From: Chitinophaga sp. GbtcB8
GTDB taxonomy: Bacteria; Bacteroidota; Bacteroidia; Chitinophagales; Chitinophagaceae
NCBI RefSeq assembly: GCF_019091455.1
Contig: NZ_JAGXJN010000003.1
Coordinates: 178,558-242,557 of the forward strand
Direction of reading: 5' to 3'
DNA: 64,000 nt
The notes under the pieces were generated by a model. The model did no database searches. It was given only the letters and a program-made list of their open reading frames with translations, and had not been told where the DNA came from. A program made the position numbers and the translations under genes. Below, piece after piece: positions 56,774 through 64,000 of this stretch (positions within the stretch are counted from its first letter, which is position 1; the number at the start of each line of letters is the position of its first letter).

Positions 56774-59700
56774 ATGATATTGAAAAACCCTGTTGCGGAG
56801 CGCCGTACCCATGTGAATGCTCAACCTGCCAGTATTATACCTCCCTTTCGCTCTTCACTGCTTACCACAGTTGCGGAAAAGAAGGAGCATGCCGGCAGGC
56901 TGGCCAGGAAGCACTTATTTATGGCCCCTGCCCCGTTAAATATACTTAGGTATCTGGAGGAGAATGAAAGGGAATTGCAGGAGATCTGTGCGGCATTGGC
57001 AAAAACAATTGAAAAGGATCTGCCGGTTACACCAGCTGCAGATTGTTTGCTCAATAATCTTCATCTGATAGAAAGCCAGCTGCTGAAGGATAAAGAACGG
57101 CTGAAAAGATCAGCCTATCCTGCAGATACCTTTTCCAGGATCTATGACATAGCGGTGGAGCTCATTGCCCATAGCAATGCACAGGTAGATCAAAAAGCTG
57201 TAAAGGATTTTGTGGCTGCTTACCAGGAAGTATCTTTTCTGAAGCTGGCGGAATTAAAGTTGCTGCATGTAGCCATCCGTGCAGCATTGATCGAAAATAT
57301 CCGGCGCATATCCGCGGGTATGAGCCATATCAGAACAGGTGATACCCACAACTATCTATCATTATGGAACAGCGTGCATAGCCTGCACCAGCTGGCAGCG
57401 GTGGACTGGCGCAAGTTCGTGGAATCCACCAGCGTAGTAGAGCAGGTGCTGGCTAAAGACCCCGGTGCCGCCTATACGCAAATGGATATTTATACCCGGG
57501 AGCAATACCGTAAGGCAATAGAAGAAATTGCAGCAGGAAGCGGAAAGCCGGAACATACCATAGCGCAAACAGCTATATCGCTGGCAAAAGAAAATATCAC
57601 TGTAAATATCCGCATGGCGCATGTGGGTTATTACCTGTTAGGCCCGGGCCGTACCTGGCTGGAAAAAGAAGCCGGTTGCCGGGTAACAGGCCTGGAAAAA
57701 TTACGCAGGCAGCAGCCGGCCGGCACTTACGTGAGCGCCATTATATTGTTAACAGTAATAACCGGCGCCGGTTTATTTATAAAGGCGCATAGCCAGCTTT
57801 CAAATGCATGGCTGCTGTCATTTACAGCTGTACTCTTATTTGTAGCTATGCTGCAGCCCGCCGGCACAGCAGTTAACTGGCTGCTGTCTTTACTGGTGCG
57901 TCCGGCCCTGTTACCCCGCATGGATTTTTCAAAGGGCGTTCCGGCTTATGCGCGCACACTGGTAGTGGTGCCTGCCCTGCTGGGCAGCCACAAGGATGTG
58001 AAAACGCTTACAGCCGCGCTGGAGCTGCGTTTTCTGGGTAATAAAAGTAAGCATCTGCATTTTGGCCTGTTAACGGATTATAAGGATGCTGACCGGGAAA
58101 CATTACCGGAAGATGCGCCGCTGCTGCAGGCGGCCAGGGAAGCCATCACCGCCCTGAATATAAAATACGGCAGCCCGGGGCAGGAGCTGTTTTTCCTGTT
58201 TCACCGTAAAAGGTGCTGGAATGCGGCAGAACGTACCTGGATGGGCTATGAGCGTAAACGCGGCAAGCTGGAAGAATTGAATGCCTTGCTGCGCGGAGGC
58301 GCTAAAGACAGTTTTTCATTAATAGTAGGACAGCAGGATCTTTTTCCTGCCATCAAATATGTAATTACGCTGGATGCTGATACACAGCTGCCCCGTGATG
58401 CTGCCTGGAAAATGGCAGCAGCCATGGCGCATCCGCTGAACAGCGCTGTTTGTGATGCAGGCGCACGGCAGGTAACCGCGGGGTATGGCATATTGCAGCC
58501 CCGTGTGTCTGTTGATATGCCCGCCGCCAACAGGTCGTGGTATGCGCGCCTGCACGGGCACAACGCGGGGATAGACCCCTATACCCGCGCGTTGCCGGAT
58601 ATTTACCAGGATATCTTTGGCGAAGGCTCTTTTATTGGCAAAGGCATTTATGATGTGGATGTTTGCCTGCAGGTGCTGCAGGAACGTTTGCCCGAAAACC
58701 GCATTCTTAGCCACGATCTGCTGGAAGGTTGTTATTTGCGTTCGGGCTTGTTGAGTGATGTATGTTTGTACGAAGAGCAGTCCTATAGCTACCATATTGA
58801 TCTGCAACGCAGGCACCGCTGGATCCGCGGCGACTGGCAGATTGCAGCCTGGCTGCTGCCATGGGTACCCGCTGCAGGCGGCCGGCTGCAGCGCAACCCT
58901 GTCAGCCTTTTATCCCGCTGGAAAATATTTGACAACCTTTGCCGTAGCCTGCATGCAGTAGCGCTGTTACTGTTACTGGTAATGGGCTGGACCGTATTAA
59001 AAAGCGGCGTTTTCTGGACCGGCGCTGTATCAGGCATACTGCTGCTTCCTTGCCTGCTTTCCTTTACCGGCGCCCTGTTGAAAAAACGCAATAACAGAAC
59101 CGTTAATAAATGCCTGGCAGATGCCCTGGCAGCAGCAAAAGGCCCCTGTATCCAAATGTTGCTTACACTGGTGTGGCTGCCGGCTGAAGCTTTTTGTGCA
59201 ACGGACGCCATTATACGGGTGCACTGGCGCCTGTGGGTGAGCCGCCGTAAGCTGCTGGAATGGAACCAGTCTGCTAACCTGCACGGAAGTATGAAAACAT
59301 TGCCGGGCTTGTACCGGCTTTTATGGGCAGGCCCTTTTACCGGCATAGCTGCCGGTATTTACCTTTCGCTGTTCCACCCCCTGCAGCTGTTCATAGCCGG
59401 GCCTCTACTGGCAGCCTGGATATTATCTCCTGTAATAACCTGGCAAACAGGCAAGCCCCTGCAACAACCGCTTCCCCGTTTTACGTCCGCCCAACAGCTG
59501 TTCTTACGCAAGCTGGCGCGCAAAACCTGGCATTTCTTTGAAACTTTTGTAGGCCCCTGGGAGAACTGGCTGCCACCAGACCATTACCAGGAGTTCCCAG
59601 AAAACAGGGTAGCGCACTATACTTCTCCTACCAACCTGGGGCTGGCGCTACTGGCCAATCTGAGCGCCGTAGATTTTGGTTATATAACCCCAGCTGTTTT

Positions 59701-62626
59701 TATAGAGCGTACAGCCGGTACCGTTAATGCTATGAAAAAGCTGGAGCGGTACCAGGGCCACTTTTATAACTGGTATGATACCATCACCTTTCAGCCGGCG
59801 CAGCCGCGTTATGTATCTACAGTAGACAGTGGTAACCTGGCCGGACATGTGCTGGTGTTGCGCCAGGGCCTGTTGCATATGCTGCAGCAGCCCGTGCTGG
59901 GGCCCGCCCTGCTAACCGGTTTGCAGGATGAGCTGTACCTGCTGGAAGAAGAATGCAACGCTGCTGAATTGCTTCGGCCTGCCTTTCAGCTGCTGGAGCA
60001 AACCATCAGTGCACCGGTACTTACTTTTCAGCAGCTGCACAGCTGCATTACGCAGCTGGCTGTTTATATAGGTGAAGCAGGTGACCGGCTGCAGGTAACA
60101 TCCCGCTGGTTACAGGCCATCTGCGATCATTTGCAGCAGATCCGGGAGGAGCTGCAGTTATGGGCGCCCTGGCTGTACCTGCCTGCAACAAATTCAGCTG
60201 CATTGTTACCTGAACATATACCCTCGCTGAATGAAGCTGCAGAATATATAACAGTTTGCCGTTCCCAGCTGGCGCAGGCAACAACTATCATAGAAGAAAA
60301 AAACTGGTTGAACATACTGGAAAAGACCGCCGGTATTGCAGCATCGCGTATAAATACCATTGAGCAATTAGGTATTGCATGTGCTGACTTTGCAGAAATG
60401 GAATATGGTTTCCTGTATGATGAGCAACGTCATTTACTGACTATTGGTTATAAACCGGAAACGGATCAGCGGGATACAGGCTGTTATGATCTGCTGGCAT
60501 CAGAAGCAAGGCTGGGCATTTATGTGGCAATAGCACAGGGTAAGTTGCCGCAGCGTAGCTGGTTTGCATTGGGAAGGCCTGTGATCAGCACAGCAGGCTC
60601 GTTCTCCCTGTTATCCTGGAACGGTACTATGTTTGAATACCTGATGCCATTGCTGGTAATGCCGGACTATGAGCAAACATTACTGCATCAAACCATGCAG
60701 GCAATGGTAATGCGGCAAATAGAATACGGTGAGGAAAATGGTATCCCATGGGGTATGTCGGAGTGCGCACAGCATGTAATAGAAGCCAGCTTGAGCTACC
60801 GGTACAGGCCAACCGGGGCGCCCGGCTTAGGCGTAAAGCGCGGACTGGAAAAAGAGCTGGTAATAGCCCCTTATGCAACTGTTATGGCGCTGATGGTAGC
60901 GCCGGAAGCTGCCTGCCGCAACCTGGAAGTATTAACGCAGCAAGGCTTTCAGCGGGAATATGGTTTCTATGAAGCAGTGGATTATCTGCCCTCCCGTTTG
61001 CCGGAAGGGGGATCCCATGCTATTGTGCGCTCCTTTATGATCCACCACCAGGGAATGGGTTTTTTATCGCTGGCTTACCTGCTGCATGATAAACCCATGC
61101 AAAAACATTTTGAGGCCGACCCGGTAATGAAAGCTGCATTGTTATTACTGCAGGAAAAAACAGCAAAGGAAACTGCATTTCATTTACCGTCTGTCGAGCC
61201 GGACAGTACATCATCCGCTGTTGCAACAGCGCTTGCAAGCGCCGGTCCAACAGCTTTGAATATGTCAGCTGCCTTAGGCCCGGAAATGCAATGGCTGTCC
61301 AATGGCCGTTACCAGGTAATGATCACCAGTACAGGTACGAATGCCAGCCGCTGGAAACACATAGCTGTTACACCCTGGCAGCCCGATGTATATAATAACC
61401 ATGGCATAGGTTGTTATATACGGGATGTGGAAAAAGATACTGCCTGGTGCGTTACCAGCCAGCCGCCCGATAAAATGAGTAAACACTTCAGGATGGCATT
61501 TGCGCCAGGGAAGGCTTTTTTTCAGCATATACACCAGGAGCTTGTTACGGATACCACCATAGCAGTATCGCCGCAGGATGACCTGGAAATAAGAAAGCTG
61601 GTGATACATAACCGCTCAAAGCGGCAACGCACTATTGAAGTAACCAGCTATGCAGAGGTAATGTTGTCGCCCGTGGATGAAACTTCATCATTTCCAGATA
61701 GATCTTTTGTACACACGGCAATTCATCCGGGGGAGCATGCAATAATATGCACCCAGTATCTTGATGATCCGCATATTCCCGCAGCCGCTATGTTTCATGT
61801 GGCAAAAGCTTATGGGGGAAGGGTAGAGGCAGTAAACTATGAAACAGATGGTTTGAAATTCACCGGCCCCGGATATGACCGCGCTGATCCGCATGCAATA
61901 CGTAAGAATACAGTGCTGTCTAATAACCAGGGTATAATGCTCAATGCCATTGTAGCCCTGCAGCACCGGATAATGCTGGAGCCGCAGGAAACAGTAACCC
62001 TGCATATATACCTGGGAGCTGCTGAAACACGGGAAGCCTGTATTTTGATGGTTAATAAATGCCAGGTGCAACATTTCGCAGATAATGTATTTGCGCAGGC
62101 ACAGGCCCGGCAATATTCGTTAATAAAACAGCTGGGCATGATAGCTGCAGAAGCTGAGTTTTGCCGTAACCTGGCCGGTCGTGTGTTTAACCTGCATATG
62201 AATAGTGCTTCACCCGAAAGTCCGTTTGCACAAACCATCCTGCACAGGTATGGTATCAGTAAGGAAATACCCACCGTATTGCTGCAAGTGGAAAATGCAG
62301 ATCACATTAACCAGGTACGGCAGCTAATACAGGCGCACACTTACTGGCAGGCCCAGGGGCTAAAAACCAACCTGGTATTATACATTGAGGATAATACCTG
62401 TTACCGGCATTTTCTGAAAGCGCATATCATGGAAATTATTACCAGCTGTACCGGTACAGATATAACCGGCCATCCTGGCGGGATCTTTATTATACAGGCA
62501 GATGGCCTGCCTCATGAGGAACGCCTGGGGTTATACGAAGCTGCCTGTTTGATATTAAACCATAACGGAGAGCTGTCTATAGGACATAACAGTGTAAGAA
62601 CGGAAGCAGTACATGCGGAAGTGTAA
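56774..62626 (+). CDS. NdvB-like cyclic-glucan-synthase-type protein lacking the C-terminal phosphorylase domain
   Basis: 1950 residues. Order: N-terminal helical region (1-310); membrane helices near 320-375; a GT84/GT2-like domain with Asp534-x-Asp536 in ITLDADTQ, SHDLLEG and RRHRWIRGDW; more helices near 715-775 and 850-895; a glucoamylase-like domain with PTNLGLALLANLSA and HFYNWYDT; then one GH94 N-terminal supersandwich (WLSNGRYQVMIT to VTLHIYLGA) and a linker ending near HTYWQAQGL. NdvB proteins run to about 2800 residues with a second supersandwich and an (alpha/alpha)6 phosphorylase domain that sets ring size. Both are absent, and the downstream DNA is non-coding. It should make beta-1,2-glucan at the inner membrane, but length control and cyclisation are unclear. 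It lies 28 bp after the glycosyltransferase. Confidence 0.85.
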   Translation: MILKNPVAERRTHVNAQPASIIPPFRSSLLTTVAEKKEHAGRLARKHLFMAPAPLNILRYLEENERELQEICAALAKTIEKDLPVTPAADCLLNNLHLIESQLLKDKERLKRSAYPADTFSRIYDIAVELIAHSNAQVDQKAVKDFVAAYQEVSFLKLAELKLLHVAIRAALIENIRRISAGMSHIRTGDTHNYLSLWNSVHSLHQLAAVDWRKFVESTSVVEQVLAKDPGAAYTQMDIYTREQYRKAIEEIAAGSGKPEHTIAQTAISLAKENITVNIRMAHVGYYLLGPGRTWLEKEAGCRVTGLEKLRRQQPAGTYVSAIILLTVITGAGLFIKAHSQLSNAWLLSFTAVLLFVAMLQPAGTAVNWLLSLLVRPALLPRMDFSKGVPAYARTLVVVPALLGSHKDVKTLTAALELRFLGNKSKHLHFGLLTDYKDADRETLPEDAPLLQAAREAITALNIKYGSPGQELFFLFHRKRCWNAAERTWMGYERKRGKLEELNALLRGGAKDSFSLIVGQQDLFPAIKYVITLDADTQLPRDAAWKMAAAMAHPLNSAVCDAGARQVTAGYGILQPRVSVDMPAANRSWYARLHGHNAGIDPYTRALPDIYQDIFGEGSFIGKGIYDVDVCLQVLQERLPENRILSHDLLEGCYLRSGLLSDVCLYEEQSYSYHIDLQRRHRWIRGDWQIAAWLLPWVPAAGGRLQRNPVSLLSRWKIFDNLCRSLHAVALLLLLVMGWTVLKSGVFWTGAVSGILLLPCLLSFTGALLKKRNNRTVNKCLADALAAAKGPCIQMLLTLVWLPAEAFCATDAIIRVHWRLWVSRRKLLEWNQSANLHGSMKTLPGLYRLLWAGPFTGIAAGIYLSLFHPLQLFIAGPLLAAWILSPVITWQTGKPLQQPLPRFTSAQQLFLRKLARKTWHFFETFVGPWENWLPPDHYQEFPENRVAHYTSPTNLGLALLANLSAVDFGYITPAVFIERTAGTVNAMKKLERYQGHFYNWYDTITFQPAQPRYVSTVDSGNLAGHVLVLRQGLLHMLQQPVLGPALLTGLQDELYLLEEECNAAELLRPAFQLLEQTISAPVLTFQQLHSCITQLAVYIGEAGDRLQVTSRWLQAICDHLQQIREELQLWAPWLYLPATNSAALLPEHIPSLNEAAEYITVCRSQLAQATTIIEEKNWLNILEKTAGIAASRINTIEQLGIACADFAEMEYGFLYDEQRHLLTIGYKPETDQRDTGCYDLLASEARLGIYVAIAQGKLPQRSWFALGRPVISTAGSFSLLSWNGTMFEYLMPLLVMPDYEQTLLHQTMQAMVMRQIEYGEENGIPWGMSECAQHVIEASLSYRYRPTGAPGLGVKRGLEKELVIAPYATVMALMVAPEAACRNLEVLTQQGFQREYGFYEAVDYLPSRLPEGGSHAIVRSFMIHHQGMGFLSLAYLLHDKPMQKHFEADPVMKAALLLLQEKTAKETAFHLPSVEPDSTSSAVATALASAGPTALNMSAALGPEMQWLSNGRYQVMITSTGTNASRWKHIAVTPWQPDVYNNHGIGCYIRDVEKDTAWCVTSQPPDKMSKHFRMAFAPGKAFFQHIHQELVTDTTIAVSPQDDLEIRKLVIHNRSKRQRTIEVTSYAEVMLSPVDETSSFPDRSFVHTAIHPGEHAIICTQYLDDPHIPAAAMFHVAKAYGGRVEAVNYETDGLKFTGPGYDRADPHAIRKNTVLSNNQGIMLNAIVALQHRIMLEPQETVTLHIYLGAAETREACILMVNKCQVQHFADNVFAQAQARQYSLIKQLGMIAAEAEFCRNLAGRVFNLHMNSASPESPFAQTILHRYGISKEIPTVLLQVENADHINQVRQLIQAHTYWQAQGLKTNLVLYIEDNTCYRHFLKAHIMEIITSCTGTDITGHPGGIFIIQADGLPHEERLGLYEAACLILNHNGELSIGHNSVRTEAVHAEV

Positions 62627-62637
62627 GTACGATTATG

Positions 62638-62752
62638 ATTCCCCCCATTCCCCCATCATCTTCCCCCACAGCTCTCTCTTCCACTTCCCCCTTCCCCCTC
62701 GCGACCATCTCCATTTTCTTCCCCTTTCCTTCCTTATTTTTCTCCTTCTGAC
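62638..62752. other. Pyrimidine-rich low-complexity tract between genes
   Basis: From just after the glucan synthase stop, the + strand is overwhelmingly C and T for over 100 bases, with many CCCCC blocks (first near 62640) and later CTTCC and TTTTT blocks. It lies in the only long gap of the window (62627-62828). A 65-residue minus-strand frame across it is an artefact of the composition. I see no hairpin with a T-tail, so I do not call it a terminator, although it could help end transcription or separate the units. Confidence 0.6.
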
Positions 62753-62783
62753 AAACACTTCCGATTTTATGCAATCGATTGTA

Positions 62784-62791
62784 TATATTTG
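62784..62791 (+). promoter_or_regulatory. Possible Bacteroidota -7 promoter element upstream of the GH2 gene
   Basis: TATATTTG fits the TAnnTTTG -7 box known from Bacteroidota housekeeping promoters and lies 37 bp before the GH2 start, inside the only long intergenic gap. A clear -33 TTTG box at the expected distance is not visible, so the call is weak. Confidence 0.3.
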
Positions 62792-62828
62792 ATTTGTTGC
62801 ACAGATTTCACGTTAATAACTGATTGAA

Positions 62829-64000
62829 ATGATCCGCTACCTGTTTTTAACCGGACTTTTATTTTGTTTATTATCACCCACAACCCATGCCCAGCAAAGC
62901 CTGCGCCTTACCCAATCCTGGGAATTCTTACGGGAAGATTTAGGCAGCATTTGGGAAGCCGTACGCCCCATAGCAGAAGGCAGTCCGGAATCAGTGCCTT
63001 TGTGGGAAAAGGTAAACCTGCCGCATTGTTTTAATGCAAGGGATGCGGTAGACCCGGATGTAAATTATTACGAAGGGCCGGGTTGGTACAGAACCGTATT
63101 AGAGGTAAAGAATCCTTACGCGCAGGGCCGCACCCTGCTGCACTTTGAAGGCGCCGGTCAAAAAACAGATGTTTATATTTTCACCACCAAAGTAGGGCAC
63201 CACACCGGTGGTTATGATGAATGGACAGTAGATATTACAGGCGCTGTACAACAGTTCCTGCAAAGCGCAGACGCTAAACGTTATAATGGTAAAGTGCCGC
63301 TGGAGATCCGTTGCAGCAATGCAAGAGATGTGGAAATGATCCCCTCTGATATGTCGGACTTTAACGTATACGGAGGATTATACCGCTACCTGGATCTCGT
63401 ATATACACCTGCGTTATCTTTTGAGCAATTGCACCTACAGGCGCAGGTAGATGCGCAGGGCAAAACTGGCACCGTGCAGCTGCAGGCTGCTTTCCGCAAC
63501 CCTTTACATACCACGCAGGCCACCCTGGATATTAACGTCCTGGACCCGCAGCAAAAAATAGTACAACACTGGACGCAGCCGCTTACCCTGCAGGATAGTG
63601 TACAGGTGCTGCAACCTTTTACTATTAAAAAACCTTTGTTATGGTCGCCTGCGCAACCGCAGCTGTACACTGTGCAGGCGCGTTTGAAAAGCAGTGCCGG
63701 CGAAGCTGTGTGGAGCGGGCATTTCGGCTTCCGCAATTTTGAATTTGTAACGCATGGCCCTTTTATGCTGAATGGCAAACGCTTGTTGTTACAGGGCACA
63801 CACCGGCATGAGGATGGCGCTGGCGTGGCTGCTGCGCTTACCGAAGATATGATACGGCGCGAAATGCAGCTGATCAAAGATATGGGCGCCAACTTCATTC
63901 GCCTGGGGCATTACCAGCAATCACCCCTGGTATTACAGCTGTGCGATAGCCTGGGTATACTGGTATGGGAAGAAATCCCCTGGTGCCGTGGTGGCCTGGG
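62829..64000 (+). CDS. Secreted glycoside hydrolase family 2 protein, 3' partial
   Basis: An open frame from ATG 62829 to the window end (390 codons). A signal peptide is evident: MIRYLFLTGLLFCLLSPTTHA, cleaved before QQ. The N-terminal jelly-roll sugar-binding domain contains LPHCFNARDA, GPGWYRT, FEGAGQKTDVYI and NVYGGLYR. An immunoglobulin-like domain follows (about 200-290, ending LLWSPAQPQLYTV). The TIM barrel then starts with LNGKRLLLQGTHRHEDG, IKDMGANFIRLGHYQQ and LGILVWEEIPW, the GH2 order of beta-galactosidase, beta-mannosidase and beta-glucuronidase types. The acid/base and nucleophile Glu residues lie beyond the window, so the exact activity cannot be told. The long gap and the promoter-like box before it suggest a separate unit outside the peptide cluster. 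Confidence 0.9.
   Translation, partial: MIRYLFLTGLLFCLLSPTTHAQQSLRLTQSWEFLREDLGSIWEAVRPIAEGSPESVPLWEKVNLPHCFNARDAVDPDVNYYEGPGWYRTVLEVKNPYAQGRTLLHFEGAGQKTDVYIFTTKVGHHTGGYDEWTVDITGAVQQFLQSADAKRYNGKVPLEIRCSNARDVEMIPSDMSDFNVYGGLYRYLDLVYTPALSFEQLHLQAQVDAQGKTGTVQLQAAFRNPLHTTQATLDINVLDPQQKIVQHWTQPLTLQDSVQVLQPFTIKKPLLWSPAQPQLYTVQARLKSSAGEAVWSGHFGFRNFEFVTHGPFMLNGKRLLLQGTHRHEDGAGVAAALTEDMIRREMQLIKDMGANFIRLGHYQQSPLVLQLCDSLGILVWEEIPWCRGGL

Noticed and set aside
62577..62774. Minus-strand frame rich in Lys, Glu and Gly
   Set aside because: It is simply the complement of the pyrimidine tract; low-complexity composition explains it.
63386..63898. Minus-strand frame of 170 codons rich in Cys and Ser
   Set aside because: It is antisense to the GH2 gene, whose + frame shows signal peptide and family motifs.
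1..64000. Repeated similar DNA segments that could be mistaken for repeats or a CRISPR array
   Set aside because: They are homologous A, C and carrier motifs of the megasynthases; no regularly spaced identical short repeats, tRNA, rRNA, insertion sequence or transposase was seen.

Overview
The window is almost entirely one very long, single-strand biosynthetic locus for a hybrid non-ribosomal peptide/polyketide product, followed by carbohydrate genes. Base composition is near 50% GC by eye. Start codons sit behind AT-rich leaders rather than strong Shine-Dalgarno boxes, an 8-TM FtsX-type permease is present, and a secreted GH2 glycosidase follows. These point to a Bacteroidota member, most likely Chitinophaga-like (inference, not proof).

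Layout, all on the + strand. 1-8367: 3'-part of a multimodular NRPS (C-A-T-C-A-T-C-A-T). 8385-11776: two tandem paralogous carbamoyltransferases. 11778-15728: KS with a decayed AT, two carriers and a C domain. 15750-21321: precursor and tailoring genes (glutamine-dependent asparagine synthase, a frameshifted SyrP/TauD-type dioxygenase, an Asp/Glu racemase-like protein, a fused B12-dependent glutamate mutase). 21335-24547: NRPS A-T-C. 24567-26189: CmlA-like diiron beta-hydroxylase. 26186-33250: NRPS (half C)-A-T-E-C-A-T. 33271-40425: KS-(decayed AT)-KR-ACP-C-A-T. 40464-42849: peptide-export ABC transporter and type II thioesterase. 42830-47554: docking-C-A-T-C, ending in a C domain with no thioesterase. 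47629-50010: FtsX-like permease. 50069-55963: two further carbamoyltransferases flanking an SGNH-hydrolase-like protein. 55981-56745: small galactosyltransferase-like protein. 56774-62626: NdvB-like glucan synthase lacking the usual C-terminal phosphorylase domain. 62829-64000: start of a secreted GH2 enzyme, probably a separate transcription unit.

How it may work together: specificity residues read by eye suggest a Lys-like residue, Ala or Gly, Glu, one unassigned residue, a D-configured acidic residue, Asn, a reduced ketide extension, a second acidic residue, and Ser. Glutamate mutase would supply 3-methylaspartate, the racemase-like protein could change its configuration, the asparagine synthase could amidate it or supply Asn, and the CmlA-like enzyme could hydroxylate a carrier-bound residue. 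Four carbamoyltransferases imply one or more O- or N-carbamoylations. No AT acts in cis, and none in trans is visible, so malonyl loading must come from elsewhere.

The most unusual points are the four carbamoyltransferases of two subtypes, the fused glutamate mutase without its reactivase, the decayed AT domains, the terminal C domain without a TE, and the broken dioxygenase. I know no described product that matches this combination. Gaps between genes are at most 74 bp up to 62626, and the only gap over 100 bp is 62627-62828.
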